Positions 1 to 9,106 are shown, counted from the stretch's first letter. The stretch is 64,000 nucleotides of DNA from CBDFLD01 sp965249005 (GCA_965249005.1 CBDFLD010000016.1:124001-188000); one strand, 5' to 3'. Numbers and translations: made by a program. Notes: generated by a model not told the origin, from the letters alone.

Positions 1-189
1 GCCAGCCACTTCCCGTATGAGCATACCGCCCGGACGACCGTTGAAATCTTCCATCAACGAACGCAACGCAACCTCGATCTTGTCATAGCTCTCACGGGGA
101 AAGATTTCCTTGAGCTGTTCCGGCTTCACCGGATCGTCGGCAACGTAAACGATAGCTTCCAAAATAGGTTTCAGCTCGTTGATCTCCAT
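1..189 (-). CDS. scpB: Segregation and condensation protein B, N-terminal part (runs off window)
   Basis: Only the first 63 codons are in the window; the gene continues beyond base 1. The reading starts at the ATG complementary to 187-189 and begins MEINELKPILEAIVYVADD, the usual start of the first winged-helix domain of ScpB. ScpB dimers bind the ScpA kleisin, which bridges the SMC heads in the bacterial condensin that organises and segregates the chromosome. It lies 12 bases downstream of scpA on the same strand, the normal scpA-scpB order, which supports the call. The family is recognised from this N-terminal segment and the neighbour; the rest cannot be judged. Confidence 0.88.
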   Translation of the reverse strand, partial: MEINELKPILEAIVYVADDPVKPEQLKEIFPRESYDKIEVALRSLMEDFNGRPGGMLIREVAG

Positions 190-201
190 AATCCTTGGCT
201 G

Positions 202-966
202 TCACGAATTAGTTTGAGGTTTAGCAACGTATATGTCTTCGAACGTCCGTTCCTGAAACACCCACACCTCATGGAGTCGGACGAGCTCCAAAAGCGCCAG
301 GAAGGTCACTATGAGATGCCGCTTCGATGGAGCTTGGACAAACAGCGTCGTGAACAAAATGCGTTCGTGAACGAGGAGGGTCTGCCGGATCAAGAGGAGT
401 TTTTCTTCCACCGACACCTGTTCTTGGTCTAGATCAACGCTCCTTTCCACCTCGAACCTGTTGACGACATCTTGAAACGCGTGGACGAGTTCGAAAAGCG
501 AAACCGATACGACATGCTTCGATTCCTCGACCACTTCTGGAGGCGGCCTACTCCAAACTGCGTTCTCGACTTCCTCTCGCGTATGTAACATCTGCGCTGC
601 ATTCCTGAACTTCTGGTGCTCCAGGAGCTGGTACACCAGCTCCGTCCTGGGATCATCTTCCGCATCGCCTTCTGCTGCAGCACTCGGATCCGGAGGAAGC
701 AACATTCGCGACTTGATATATATCAGTGTTGCCGCCATTGCGACCCACTCACCGGCCAGGTTGATATTGAGATCTTTCATCAGGTCCAAGTACTGCAAGT
801 ATTGTTCCGTTACTTTCGCCACGGGAATATTCCAGATGTCGACCTCTTCCTTCCTGATGAGGTGAAGGAGTAGATCCAGCGGCCCCTCGAAACCATCAAG
901 ACGCAGTGTGATTCCCGCGCTTTCGAGCGAATCCTGATTCCGAACGGGGGCCGTGTTATGTTCCAT
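202..966 (-). CDS. scpA: Segregation and condensation protein A (kleisin)
   Basis: A 254-residue protein with the ScpA signature around residues 20-60, including LDGFEGPLDLLLHLIRKEE and DIWNIPVAKVTEQYL. ScpA is the kleisin of the SMC-ScpAB complex: its N-terminal helices contact the SMC neck and its C-terminal winged helix the other SMC head, with ScpB bound in the middle. The acidic stretch near residues 96-106 (AEGDAEDDP) is the flexible middle linker. Length is normal for the family. The start overlaps the trpS stop by 11 bases and scpB follows after 12 bases, so trpS-scpA-scpB look cotranscribed. All key regions appear intact. Confidence 0.95.
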   Translation of the reverse strand: MEHNTAPVRNQDSLESAGITLRLDGFEGPLDLLLHLIRKEEVDIWNIPVAKVTEQYLQYLDLMKDLNINLAGEWVAMAATLIYIKSRMLLPPDPSAAAEGDAEDDPRTELVYQLLEHQKFRNAAQMLHTREEVENAVWSRPPPEVVEESKHVVSVSLFELVHAFQDVVNRFEVERSVDLDQEQVSVEEKLLLIRQTLLVHERILFTTLFVQAPSKRHLIVTFLALLELVRLHEVWVFQERTFEDIYVAKPQTNS

Positions 967-1948
967 TGCTGATTTTCATTGCCTTTCGCACATCAGTCAT
1001 CACCTGCCCGGTTACCTCCCGGGCCTTGGCGCTTCCAGCATTGAGCAGATCCACCACGTCAGAACGTCTTTTTGCCCACTGCAAGCGGCTTTCATAGACC
1101 GGTTCGATGCGCTCAATCAGCCGCTCAGCCAGTATTTGCTTGCAATCAACACATCCAAGCTCGGCGCTGCGGCAGCCTGCGTCGATTTCCTCAACCTTCT
1201 CCAGGGGCGTGAAGATCTTGTGGTAATCGTATACATTGCACACTTCCGGATTCCCTGCAATGGACCGATGTGTCCGCGCCGGATCCGTGATCATGGAACG
1301 CGTCTTAGTGCGTATCTCTTCAGCCGAATCGGATAGATAGATGGAATTGCCGTAGCTCTTGCTCATTTTTCGCCCATCCGTTCCGAGCAGCTTGGGAGTG
1401 GGGCTGAGCAAGGCCTTGGGCTCGGGCAGCGTGTCCCCGAAGATCCGATTGAAGCGACGCGCGATCTCACGGGACAATTCGATGTGGGCAACCTGATCTT
1501 CACCTACGGGAACAGCTACGGATCGATAAACCAGGATATCTGCCGACTGCAAGAGCGGATATCCAAGGAACCCAAACGTGGACAGATCCTTGCCCTTGAG
1601 CTGAGTTTGCTGCTCCTTGTAAGAGGGGACCCTTTCGAGCCACGGAACCGGCGTAATCATTGCCAGTAACACAAACAGCTCTGCATGGGCAGGAACCTTG
1701 GACTGCACTAGAAACGTACTCTTCTCAGGATCCAAACCCGAGGCAAGCCAGTCGAGCGCGATTTCGAGTACATGTTCTTGCATCCCCGAGCTATCCTCAT
1801 AGTCCGTTGTGAGGGCATGCCAGTCAACGATTCCATAGTAGCAGTCATATCGGTCTTGGAGTTCCACCCAGTTCTGAAGAGCACCGATCAAATGCCCGAG
1901 GTGCAACTTACCCGTGGGCCTCATTCCGCTGAATATCCGTTGCCTCAT
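956..1948 (-). CDS. trpS: Tryptophanyl-tRNA synthetase
   Basis: A class I aminoacyl-tRNA synthetase of 330 residues, normal for bacterial TrpS, which charges tRNA-Trp with tryptophan using ATP. The HIGH-type motif is seen in GKLHLGHLIGAL (about residues 13-24) and the KMSKS loop in GRKMSKSYGN (about residues 193-202). The sequence MRQRIFSGMRPTGKLHLGH is a typical TrpS opening, which supports the ATG at 1946-1948. It is the first gene of the minus-strand run trpS-scpA-scpB; a 269-base stretch separates it from the divergent ccsA-like gene. No T-box or other leader is recognisable upstream. Confidence 0.97.
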   Translation of the reverse strand: MRQRIFSGMRPTGKLHLGHLIGALQNWVELQDRYDCYYGIVDWHALTTDYEDSSGMQEHVLEIALDWLASGLDPEKSTFLVQSKVPAHAELFVLLAMITPVPWLERVPSYKEQQTQLKGKDLSTFGFLGYPLLQSADILVYRSVAVPVGEDQVAHIELSREIARRFNRIFGDTLPEPKALLSPTPKLLGTDGRKMSKSYGNSIYLSDSAEEIRTKTRSMITDPARTHRSIAGNPEVCNVYDYHKIFTPLEKVEEIDAGCRSAELGCVDCKQILAERLIERIEPVYESRLQWAKRRSDVVDLLNAGSAKAREVTGQVMTDVRKAMKISNGT

Positions 1949-2217
1949 TTGTCCAATAGCCAGTTAAGGGTGGATAGCAAAGAACGCGAAGGTACGGCAC
2001 CCCTTGGCATCACTACGTGCGTCAAACCGCCGCGTTTCCACCCGCCCCACGAGCGCCACACTGAACCAATCGGTCCGCCTCGAGAGAGGACCATTGGGAA
2101 CATGCCCCCTGCCAGATTCTTGAAAATCAAGAATACCATAGGAGATTCTCGGCCACCTACTCGAATCTCCGTTTTGTGTTGAACAGACCCGCGCCCGTGG
2201 TAAAATCAGTTGTTTGA

Positions 2218-3033
2218 GTGACCTCCATGGGATTTGCCCTGCAGATAACGATGGCCCTGTACACCGTGGGCCTGCTCAACTCTCTCCTTGGATTCTACAG
2301 AAAGCGTCAATTCTTCATTAGAACGGCCGTCATACTCGTGGTTTGTGGCTTCATTACCCACACCATGGTACTCGTGCAAATCGTCATTCAGAAACGCCAT
2401 TTTCCAATCAGCAACCTGCCGGAATCATTGTGCTTTTTCGCCTGGTGTATCACGATTACGTTCATCATTGCTTCCTTCCGGTATCAGGTCAGTGTGCTCG
2501 GCGCGTTCGTGCTGCCACTTGTTTCGGCACTGGTTGTTCTGTCATCCATCGTCTGGCAGGAGACTCATTCCATTTCCCCGTTGCTGAAGAGCAACTGGGT
2601 CTATTTGCACAGCAGCGTTGCATTCCTGGCGTATTCATCGTTCTTTCTGACGTTCATATCCGGAGTTCTCTACTTGATCCAGGAAAAGGAGCTCAAGAAC
2701 AAGAGTTTTCGTTTCTTCTATTTTCGTTTGCCATCGTTGCAGGCTTGCGATGAACTCCTGAGACGGTCCATGGTTGTGGGCTTCATCATGATGAGCGTCA
2801 CGATAGTCACGGGGGCCATTTGGGCCGAGCAGGCGTGGGGACGGTTTTGGAGCTGGGACCCCAAGGAAACGACCGCCCTCATCACCTGGGGGATCTATCT
2901 CATACTCATCCAATATCGGCTCTCCGCCAGGTGGCGGGGTCGCCGGGCGGCATACATCAGCATCGTGGGATTTGTTTCGGTGTTATTGACCTTTAGTATC
3001 AGTTGGTTTACCGGTCTCCATATTCACTTCTGA
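2218..3033 (+). CDS. Cytochrome c assembly protein, CcsA/HemX-like integral membrane protein
   Basis: A polytopic membrane protein of 271 residues with about eight hydrophobic segments. Its WWD-type haem-handling motif is visible as WGRFWSWDPKETTALITW (about residues 206-223), the hallmark of the CcmC/CcmF/CcsA/HemX superfamily. Members deliver haem for c-type cytochrome maturation, or in the HemX subgroup act next to hemA to modulate glutamyl-tRNA reductase. Placement directly before hemA, 25 bases upstream, is the classic hemX position, so both names are possible. A GTG at 2218 or the ATG at 2227 may start it. Family certain, exact role (CcsA versus HemX) unresolved. Confidence 0.9.
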   Translation: MTSMGFALQITMALYTVGLLNSLLGFYRKRQFFIRTAVILVVCGFITHTMVLVQIVIQKRHFPISNLPESLCFFAWCITITFIIASFRYQVSVLGAFVLPLVSALVVLSSIVWQETHSISPLLKSNWVYLHSSVAFLAYSSFFLTFISGVLYLIQEKELKNKSFRFFYFRLPSLQACDELLRRSMVVGFIMMSVTIVTGAIWAEQAWGRFWSWDPKETTALITWGIYLILIQYRLSARWRGRRAAYISIVGFVSVLLTFSISWFTGLHIHF

Positions 3034-3058
3034 TACGGACGCATCTCTGGAACTCGAC

Positions 3059-4348
3059 ATGATGAATCTGCTGTTGGTCGGCCTGAACCATCGCACCGCG
3101 GGGATCGAACTTCGAGAAAAGTTCGCCTTCGAAGAAGCACGCCTCCCGCGCGCCTTGCGGCAGATCAAGGGCTTCCCCTCAATCGACGAGATCTTGATCA
3201 TCTCGACCTGTAACCGCATCGAGCTTCTTTCAAAGGTAACCAGCAAACCGGAGGGACTAGACTCACTCGAGAACTTCTTTTGTGCCAACGGCGAAATGGA
3301 ACGTCGCGAGTTGGCTCCCATGCTCTATCGGTTCTCGGACGACGAGGTCGTTCGCCACGTCCTTCGAGTGACAAGCTCTCTGGACTCGATGATCTTGGGA
3401 GAGCCACAGATTCTCGGTCAAGTGAAGTCGTCCTACGCGGTGGCGGTCCAATCCGGCACAGTAGAAACATGGTTGAACGGTCTGCTGCAGGGCGCGTTCC
3501 ACACTGCAAAGCGGGTGCGTACAGAAACGAGTATCGGAGAATACACCGTCTCCGTGAGTTCCGCCGCTGTCGAATTGGCGAGAAAAATCTTTGGCACTCT
3601 CGCCGGAAAAACGGTCCTGGTCATCGGTACGGGAAAGATGGGCGAATTGGCCATTCAGCATCTATCCCGTGCCGGAGTGCAGCAGATTCGAGTCACCAAC
3701 CGAAGCCCCGAGATCGCCAGGGAGCTGGCACAGCAATTTGGAGCCACAGCGATTCCCTTCGGACATCTCCTGCGATCGATCGCCGGTTCCGATATCGTGA
3801 TCACATCGACCGGTGCGCGGGAAAAGCTCGTTACGTATTCACTCGCCCAGAATATCGTCGCCGAACGAAAGAACCGACCGATCATATTCATCGACATTTC
3901 GGTGCCTCGGAACGTAGATCCAGAGGTATCATCGATCGAGAGTGTCTTCTACTATGACATTGATGATCTCGGCGCAGTCGTAGAGGCGAACCTGAAGGAA
4001 AGAGAGCATGAGGCTTCAGCCGCGGAAAGAATCGTCGAGCAGGAGGTTGAAGCGCTCAGCCGGCGACTACGCTCGCTCAGTCGAACCCCGGTTGTGACAC
4101 AGCTGCAGTCCCGTATAGAAGAAATCTGTCGAGGAGAGCTGCAACGTTATCTTAGGAGAGCTGGGGTTTCCGATGAAGCCGAAAAGCAAGAGCTCGAGCT
4201 GATGGTCTCTCGCATTGCGGGGAAGATCGCGCATCCTCTCATCACGCATGTCCGGAACACCCGTGACGAAACCTCGCTGCAGGACACATCGGTGGATATC
4301 ATCCGGAGGATCTTCAAGCTCCAGAAGTCTTCCGAGCCTAACCGATAG
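3059..4348 (+). CDS. hemA: Glutamyl-tRNA reductase
   Basis: 429 residues, normal for HemA, which reduces glutamyl-tRNA to glutamate-1-semialdehyde with NADPH, the first step of C5-pathway tetrapyrrole synthesis. The catalytic cysteine lies in ISTCNRIELLS (Cys51). Also visible are the GLNHRTAGIELREKFAF opening, the substrate-site segment LGEPQILGQVK and a Rossmann nucleotide-binding segment VLVIGTGKMGELA (about residues 185-197), followed by the C-terminal dimerisation helices. Two adjacent ATGs (3059 and 3062) make the start uncertain by one residue. It heads hemA-hemC-hemD behind the CcsA/HemX-like gene. Confidence 0.97.
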   Translation: MMNLLLVGLNHRTAGIELREKFAFEEARLPRALRQIKGFPSIDEILIISTCNRIELLSKVTSKPEGLDSLENFFCANGEMERRELAPMLYRFSDDEVVRHVLRVTSSLDSMILGEPQILGQVKSSYAVAVQSGTVETWLNGLLQGAFHTAKRVRTETSIGEYTVSVSSAAVELARKIFGTLAGKTVLVIGTGKMGELAIQHLSRAGVQQIRVTNRSPEIARELAQQFGATAIPFGHLLRSIAGSDIVITSTGAREKLVTYSLAQNIVAERKNRPIIFIDISVPRNVDPEVSSIESVFYYDIDDLGAVVEANLKEREHEASAAERIVEQEVEALSRRLRSLSRTPVVTQLQSRIEEICRGELQRYLRRAGVSDEAEKQELELMVSRIAGKIAHPLITHVRNTRDETSLQDTSVDIIRRIFKLQKSSEPNR

Positions 4349-4487
4349 AGCGAGCCATACGTACTCTCGTTCGCAACTAACCGGGAGACCAGCAAGGGCT
4401 GCGCACGCGACATGGCTACCGTGCCGTCTCCCGGGCCGGCGCAATCCTTCCCAGCCTCAGCATACTTAAAAAAGGGATGCCTAGATT

Positions 4488-5420
4488 GTGAAACCAGTTT
4501 TGAGGATCGGCTCTCGCCGTAGCGACTTGGCTCTTGCGCAAGCAAACTGGGTCCGACGCAATATCGTCGAACGATTTCCAGAGCTCGAAGTTTCCATCAG
4601 CACGATTCGAGTGGCTGCGGACCGTGCGCCAAATACTCCAATTCGGGAGGGATCGGCCACCGGGGTATTCGTCAAGGAAATCGAGCAGGCTTTGGCCGCC
4701 GGTGAAATCGACCTGGCGGTGCACAGCATGAAGGACTTGCCTTCTGAGCTAGCTGCAAGCCTTGAAATCTGCTCAGTCCCCCCAAGGGAGGATCCCCGGG
4801 ATGCTCTCGTATCACAGGAGACATTCCCGAGTCTGGAGTCCATGCCTCCAGGCTCAATCATCGGCACCGGGAGCCCCAGGCGCCAATCGCAGATCCTGGC
4901 CGCGCGGGCCGATTTGAGCGTCGCCGACATTCGAGGCAATGTCGATACACGACTCCGGAAGCTGGCCGAGGGGAAGTACCACGCGATTGTACTGGCTGTG
5001 GCCGGTCTGAAACGCCTCGGCCTACAACACCGGGTTGGCGCGTACTTGTCCCCTGACGATATGCTTCCCGCGGCTGGTCAGGGCGCGCTCGCCCTAGAAA
5101 CCCGGAGTGGAGACACCAAGACAGCCCAGTGGGTGCGTTTCCTCAACGATCGCGACTCAGCCGTCGCAGTGGGTGCGGAACGGGCTTTCCTGAGCGCCGT
5201 CGGCGCCGGTTGCAATAGCCCAATCGCAGCATTCGCAAAAGTAATTGGGGGCGAAGTCCGAATCGATGTTCTCGTTGCTTCCAAGGATGGCAGCCATATC
5301 GTCCGCGAATACATGGTCGGACGACAGGAACTTGTAAACGAAATGGCAGTCGCTCTCGCGGAAAAAATTGGCCCTATCAATGAAGAAACGTTCCCCGAAG
5401 CACCAAATTCGTCAGCATGA
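4488..5420 (+). CDS. hemC: Porphobilinogen deaminase (hydroxymethylbilane synthase)
   Basis: 310 residues. It polymerises four porphobilinogen units into hydroxymethylbilane on a covalently bound dipyrromethane cofactor. The cofactor-attachment cysteine is Cys242 in VGAGCNSPIAAFA. Other family segments are IGSRRSDLALAQA (start), HSMKDLPSE and IGTGSPRRQSQI, and the arginine-rich active-site region near ADIRGNVDTRLRKL. The start is a GTG at 4488, chosen because VKPVLRIGSRRSDLAL aligns with the family start; 139 bases separate it from hemA. The 3' end overlaps the proposed hemD start. Confidence 0.97.
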   Translation: MKPVLRIGSRRSDLALAQANWVRRNIVERFPELEVSISTIRVAADRAPNTPIREGSATGVFVKEIEQALAAGEIDLAVHSMKDLPSELAASLEICSVPPREDPRDALVSQETFPSLESMPPGSIIGTGSPRRQSQILAARADLSVADIRGNVDTRLRKLAEGKYHAIVLAVAGLKRLGLQHRVGAYLSPDDMLPAAGQGALALETRSGDTKTAQWVRFLNDRDSAVAVGAERAFLSAVGAGCNSPIAAFAKVIGGEVRIDVLVASKDGSHIVREYMVGRQELVNEMAVALAEKIGPINEETFPEAPNSSA

Positions 5421-6219
5421 TCGCAAGGGTGGCGCGCTGCAAGAAGCGGTGGCGCTCGTTGCCTGCAGCAGCCTCAAGTCGTCCCGTCTGGTAGGAGGCT
5501 TGCGCGCGCTCGGTGCGAGAGTGATCGAGTTCCCGACGATATCGATTCGCCCAGTAGAGGACAAGCGAGCCCTGGATGCGGCAGCCGACCGGATCGATGC
5601 GTATCAGTGGGTCATCTTCACGAGTAGCCATGGCGTTCTCTATTTTCTTCAGCGGATGGACGAGCGGGCCATCTCGCTTCCTTCCCATCCGCATGTCCGA
5701 ACGTGCGCCGTCGGACCGGCCTCGGCTCGCGCCTTGACCGAGGCCGGAATCGAAGTAACCCTCGTTCCGGAGCGATACTCCGCGGAGGGTATTGTGGACG
5801 CACTTGAAGAGTTTCATGACGGGTTGTCGGCCCTCGCGGGACAGAGAATACTCTTGCCGCGGGCGAAGGTAGCCCGAGAGATCCTCCCTCGGAGGTTGCG
5901 TGCCGCTGGTGCTGAGGCGGACATCGTCGTATGTTACGAGTCCGCTCTTGCAGACGTGGATCGAGCGCTCGTCACGCGAGTTTCGCACACGCGACCGGAC
6001 CTGATTGTGTTCACCAGTTCGTCGACTGTTTCCAACTTTGTCCGGCTCTTGGGGGAAGCCAACGCAACAACGGTCCTGCGTGGCTCGGTCGTAGCGGTAA
6101 TCGGTCCCATCACGGCTGCGACGGTAGAATCGGCAGGAATGACACCGAGCATCGTCCCCGCAGCGAGTACCATCGAATCTCTGCTGGAATCCATCGCGGC
6201 ATATTATCGAAGAAATTGA
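5380..6219 (+). CDS. hemD: Uroporphyrinogen-III synthase
   Basis: About 279 residues from the ATG at 5380; a TTG at 5368 would add four. HemD closes hydroxymethylbilane to uroporphyrinogen III with ring-D inversion. The family is poorly conserved, but the fold markers are present: VALVACSSLKSSRLVGGLRALGA at the start of domain 1, WVIFTSSHGVLYFL, and in domain 2 the segments RPDLIVFTSSSTVSNFVRLL and VAVIGPITAATVESAG near the C terminus. The gene begins inside hemC, an overlap of about 41 bases, implying translational coupling. The first 25 residues look like coding overlap rather than conserved protein, so the true start may be internal. The last 16 bases overlap the convergent TonB-C gene. 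Confidence 0.93.
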   Translation: MKKRSPKHQIRQHDRKGGALQEAVALVACSSLKSSRLVGGLRALGARVIEFPTISIRPVEDKRALDAAADRIDAYQWVIFTSSHGVLYFLQRMDERAISLPSHPHVRTCAVGPASARALTEAGIEVTLVPERYSAEGIVDALEEFHDGLSALAGQRILLPRAKVAREILPRRLRAAGAEADIVVCYESALADVDRALVTRVSHTRPDLIVFTSSSTVSNFVRLLGEANATTVLRGSVVAVIGPITAATVESAGMTPSIVPAASTIESLLESIAAYYRRN

Positions 6220-7100
6220 TCCGCTGATGCGCCCGTGGCGCGTGGGACCACGATTTCAAAATCAAAGGTCGTCTCCAGCACTTCTCCGTTTCGCGTGGCA
6301 GGGAGAAACTCCCAGGCATTATGAACCGTTTCCAGAGCCCTCTCGTCCAAACCCCGCCCCAGGCCTTCGACGATCGTCAGATCCTGGATTCCACCGCTTC
6401 TTGAAATAGTCACATTTAACTTTAGGCGTCCGTGGACCTTCTTGCGTATCGCTTCCTCTGTCGGAACGATATCGGCGCGCTTGAGAACCTTGGGAGGATT
6501 AACTCCACCGCCAACCAGCAGGCCCTTCCAGTCGCTTTCCCACTCAGGGGTGCCGTCGCTGCGGCTGAGTTTTCCCATATGGGGAATGTTGGCGTCCGCC
6601 AGTGCTGAGTCCACATTCGAATTTTCCATATCGAGTTCGCCGATCTTGGCAATCAACTGCTCGAAACGAACGGAATCCATGCCGTCAAGGTAGTAGCGCT
6701 TGGCACCGATCCGAAGACTCAGCTCCCTTATCTGGCTCAGTTCAGGAAATGCGCCCAAAACGTCCAATCCTTCGAAGACGTGACCCTTGAGCATGACCGA
6801 CGCACTATACCTGTGCGTCGCGCCGTGTCCGTCCGTGTGGGGTCTATCGAAGACCTGTCCCACATAGTAGCGCCCGGACCCACCCTGCATGATCATGTAT
6901 TGGGGCTGCACGACGATGACATAGTCCGACAGGTTGATGATATTGACGATAAACTTATTCGAGCCCGCCACCTCCGCTACAATGACATGACTCGACCCCA
7001 CATAAGCAAAAGACTGCGGGCCTTCCTGAGCGAGAAGGTGCGGGAATCCGATAAGTGCTGTAAAGCCAACCACGGCTAGTCCGCTGCAACGTAAGCTCAT
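6204..7100 (-). CDS. Secreted protein with C-terminal TonB domain
   Basis: 298 residues. A cleavable-looking signal peptide covers about residues 1-24 (hydrophobic GLAVVGFTALIGFPHLLA). Residues about 25-200 match no family I recognise. The C-terminal 80 residues have the TonB-C fold pattern: VHGRLKLNVTISRSGGI followed by DLTIVEGLGRGLDERALETV and a final beta strand TTFDFEIVV. Such proteins carry the TonB energy-transducer fold but here there is no proline-rich spanning region and no evident N-terminal anchor, so an energy-transducing role with ExbBD is unlikely; no exbB/exbD is nearby. A GAGGGA ribosome site sits just before the ATG. It is convergent with hemD. Confidence 0.8.
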   Translation of the reverse strand: MSLRCSGLAVVGFTALIGFPHLLAQEGPQSFAYVGSSHVIVAEVAGSNKFIVNIINLSDYVIVVQPQYMIMQGGSGRYYVGQVFDRPHTDGHGATHRYSASVMLKGHVFEGLDVLGAFPELSQIRELSLRIGAKRYYLDGMDSVRFEQLIAKIGELDMENSNVDSALADANIPHMGKLSRSDGTPEWESDWKGLLVGGGVNPPKVLKRADIVPTEEAIRKKVHGRLKLNVTISRSGGIQDLTIVEGLGRGLDERALETVHNAWEFLPATRNGEVLETTFDFEIVVPRATGASADQFLR

Positions 7101-7177
7101 TTTCCCTCAATCCAACGAGTTTCAATCAACAAAAAGAAACAGAACATCGAAGTACTCCAGCAACTCCCGCAAGCGGC

Positions 7178-8056
7178 TCATATCCCCTCGCCGGCCGCTT
7201 CCACCCCGGCGACATAGTCACCCGTGCATATGATCTCGGCGGGACCTGTCAAAAACAATTCCCCGTCTGTATCCCTCCGGATCTCAAGCCTTCCCAGATC
7301 CGTTACGACCGTAACTGGAGGATCCACTAGCTCCCGCAGAGTTGCAGCCGTAACTGCAGCGCAGCTTCCAGTTCCAGAAGCCAGCGTCCGGCCTACTCCT
7401 CGCTCCCAGAATCGCACCTCGAGGCGGTGCCGGTCGATTACCCTTATGAACTCTACGTTGGTACGGTCGGGGAAAATAGCGTGTTGCTCGAGTTGTGGGC
7501 CAAGCTTCTCGATGCACACCTCATCCAGGTCAAGCCAAAAGGTGGAACAGTGGGGATTTCCCATTGATGATATTGTTACCGGAATTACCTGGTTTTCGAG
7601 CTTCAGGGGATACTCAACGACCGGGCCGGGTCTGTCTTCCAAGGAGACACGAATGTCGGAGGAGTCAACCAGGGGTCGTCCCATCGACCCCTCAATGGTA
7701 TAGACAGAGCCGCTCGTTCCCGTCAGCGTCAGCTTCCGAATCCCCGCAGGAGTCTGAACGCAAACGGTGTCCTCGAATTGTCCGGTGTAAAACAGAAAGG
7801 CGGCCAGACACCGGATACCATTGCCCGACATCTCCGCCTCGCCTCCATCCCGATTGAATATACGCGTCGTAACCTGCACATCGGAAGACGGCGCGGAAGA
7901 CCCCGCCTCGATCCGGTAGCAGAGAACTCCATCGGCACCCACTCCGCAATGGCGATGGCACACCGAGACAGCGAAATCGTTGAGGTTTCCGCTTACCTCC
8001 TCGCCCTTGACAACGAGAAAATCATTTCCCAAACCATGCAGCTTGGCAAACTCCAT
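7178..8056 (-). CDS. dapF: Diaminopimelate epimerase homologue with both catalytic cysteines replaced by serine
   Basis: 292 residues from the ATG at 8054-8056, chosen because MEFAKLHGLGNDFLVV is the family start; upstream in-frame sequence is unconserved. DapF inverts LL- to meso-diaminopimelate for lysine and peptidoglycan synthesis with two cysteines acting as acid and base. Overall conservation is clear (NRDGGEAEMSGNGIRC, SMGNPHC, ERGVGRTLASGTGSCAA), yet the first catalytic position (CGNG in E. coli) is Ser77 in MSGNG and the second (ACGSG) is Ser227 in ASGTG. The neighbouring cysteines Cys83 and Cys232 are retained. It may be a serine-variant DapF lineage, an enzyme with another substrate, or inactive. 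It lies downstream of ppsR. Confidence 0.85.
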   Translation of the reverse strand: MEFAKLHGLGNDFLVVKGEEVSGNLNDFAVSVCHRHCGVGADGVLCYRIEAGSSAPSSDVQVTTRIFNRDGGEAEMSGNGIRCLAAFLFYTGQFEDTVCVQTPAGIRKLTLTGTSGSVYTIEGSMGRPLVDSSDIRVSLEDRPGPVVEYPLKLENQVIPVTISSMGNPHCSTFWLDLDEVCIEKLGPQLEQHAIFPDRTNVEFIRVIDRHRLEVRFWERGVGRTLASGTGSCAAVTAATLRELVDPPVTVVTDLGRLEIRRDTDGELFLTGPAEIICTGDYVAGVEAAGEGI

Positions 8057-8199
8057 ATCACGCCCCCGCCATACCTCTTCGCTCGCCGGTCCCATCCATG
8101 GCCACGGGCGCGATCCAGCCCCCGTTTTCAAAAGTCATCCAACAAACCACAACGCAGCCTCGATCGCCAGAACGGATAGCAGGCAGCAACGAGCGCAAG

Positions 8200-9018
8200 C
8201 TACTTTAGGTGCCGCTCTTTCCCGAACAGCTCATCTAGAATCTCCGCAGCCGTTTCCTCCACCGACTTTCGGCTGACATCAATAATGAGCCACTTGGGAT
8301 GGCGGTCAAAAATCGCCTGGCAGTGTTGCAACTCCTCATCAACGCGGCTGATGTCTGCATAGGTAGAAGTTTCACTTCCCAGACGCTGAAGCCGAGCTCT
8401 TCGAATCTCCGCCAGCCGTTCCGGCGTGGCAGTGAGCCCGATTACCCGAGCTGGATCGATCTGTTCGAGCTCTCTTGGCAACTCATCTCCGATCACGACA
8501 GCAACGTTGGCCACTTTCCATCCTTCTTGTGCGAGATAGATGCTCAGCGGCGTTTTCGATGTTCGTGAAACTCCCACAAGAACCATATCAGCCTGCGTGA
8601 TTCCTCCCGGGTCGCGCGAATCATCATGTCGGACCGCAAACGTCAACGCATCCATTCTTTCAAAGTAGTCATCGTCGACCTGATGCAACAGTCCGGGTTC
8701 CTCTCTGGCGGAAAGTCCTGTGAACTGTTCCAATCGATCGAAGAGCCCGCCCAAAACATCATGGCTCGGCACAAGATGTTTCTGGCAAGCGTTCTCCATG
8801 GCAAGCCGGAGACTGCTCGAGGCAAAGGTGTGAATCACGAGAGCACGACTCTTGTAAGCCTTCCTGGCAATCCCGTCGATCTCCTCTGCGGAGCGGACAT
8901 TGTTATGACGGGCAAAGACGGTATTGGCGGGTTGGAACTGCAGCAAGGCAGCCTTTGACATCTTTGTCGCGGTTTCACCCGTTCCATCGGAAACGATGAA
9001 GATTTGACGCTCAGCCAT
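8200..9018 (-). CDS. ppsR: Pyruvate,phosphate dikinase / PEP synthase regulatory protein (DUF299 kinase-pyrophosphorylase)
   Basis: About 272 residues from the ATG at 9016-9018 (MAERQIFIVSDGTGETA); an upstream start adding six residues is less like the family. These bifunctional proteins use ADP to phosphorylate, and use phosphate to dephosphorylate, a threonine beside the catalytic histidine of PEP synthase or pyruvate,phosphate dikinase, switching gluconeogenic PEP formation. The P-loop-like segment VLVGVSRTSKTPLSIYLA is clear, as is SDGTGETA at the start. No ppsA or ppdK lies in the window, so the partner cannot be named. It follows the phosphomannomutase gene on the same strand. Confidence 0.92.
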   Translation of the reverse strand: MAERQIFIVSDGTGETATKMSKAALLQFQPANTVFARHNNVRSAEEIDGIARKAYKSRALVIHTFASSSLRLAMENACQKHLVPSHDVLGGLFDRLEQFTGLSAREEPGLLHQVDDDYFERMDALTFAVRHDDSRDPGGITQADMVLVGVSRTSKTPLSIYLAQEGWKVANVAVVIGDELPRELEQIDPARVIGLTATPERLAEIRRARLQRLGSETSTYADISRVDEELQHCQAIFDRHPKWLIIDVSRKSVEETAAEILDELFGKERHLK

Positions 9019-9106
9019 CACTTGGACCGGTTGCAAAAAATCGTTCTGGCAAAACCGTTGGCCGCTTGCAGGGCGGCCAACGAGACCTCGAAACCCACCG
9101 TGCTTA

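Noticed and set aside
1945..2139. 64-codon minus-strand reading upstream of trpS
   Set aside because: No ribosome site, no conserved pattern and composition like the non-coding region; likely chance.
1949..2217. T-box leader upstream of trpS
   Set aside because: No T-box core sequence or terminator-like stem on the minus strand.
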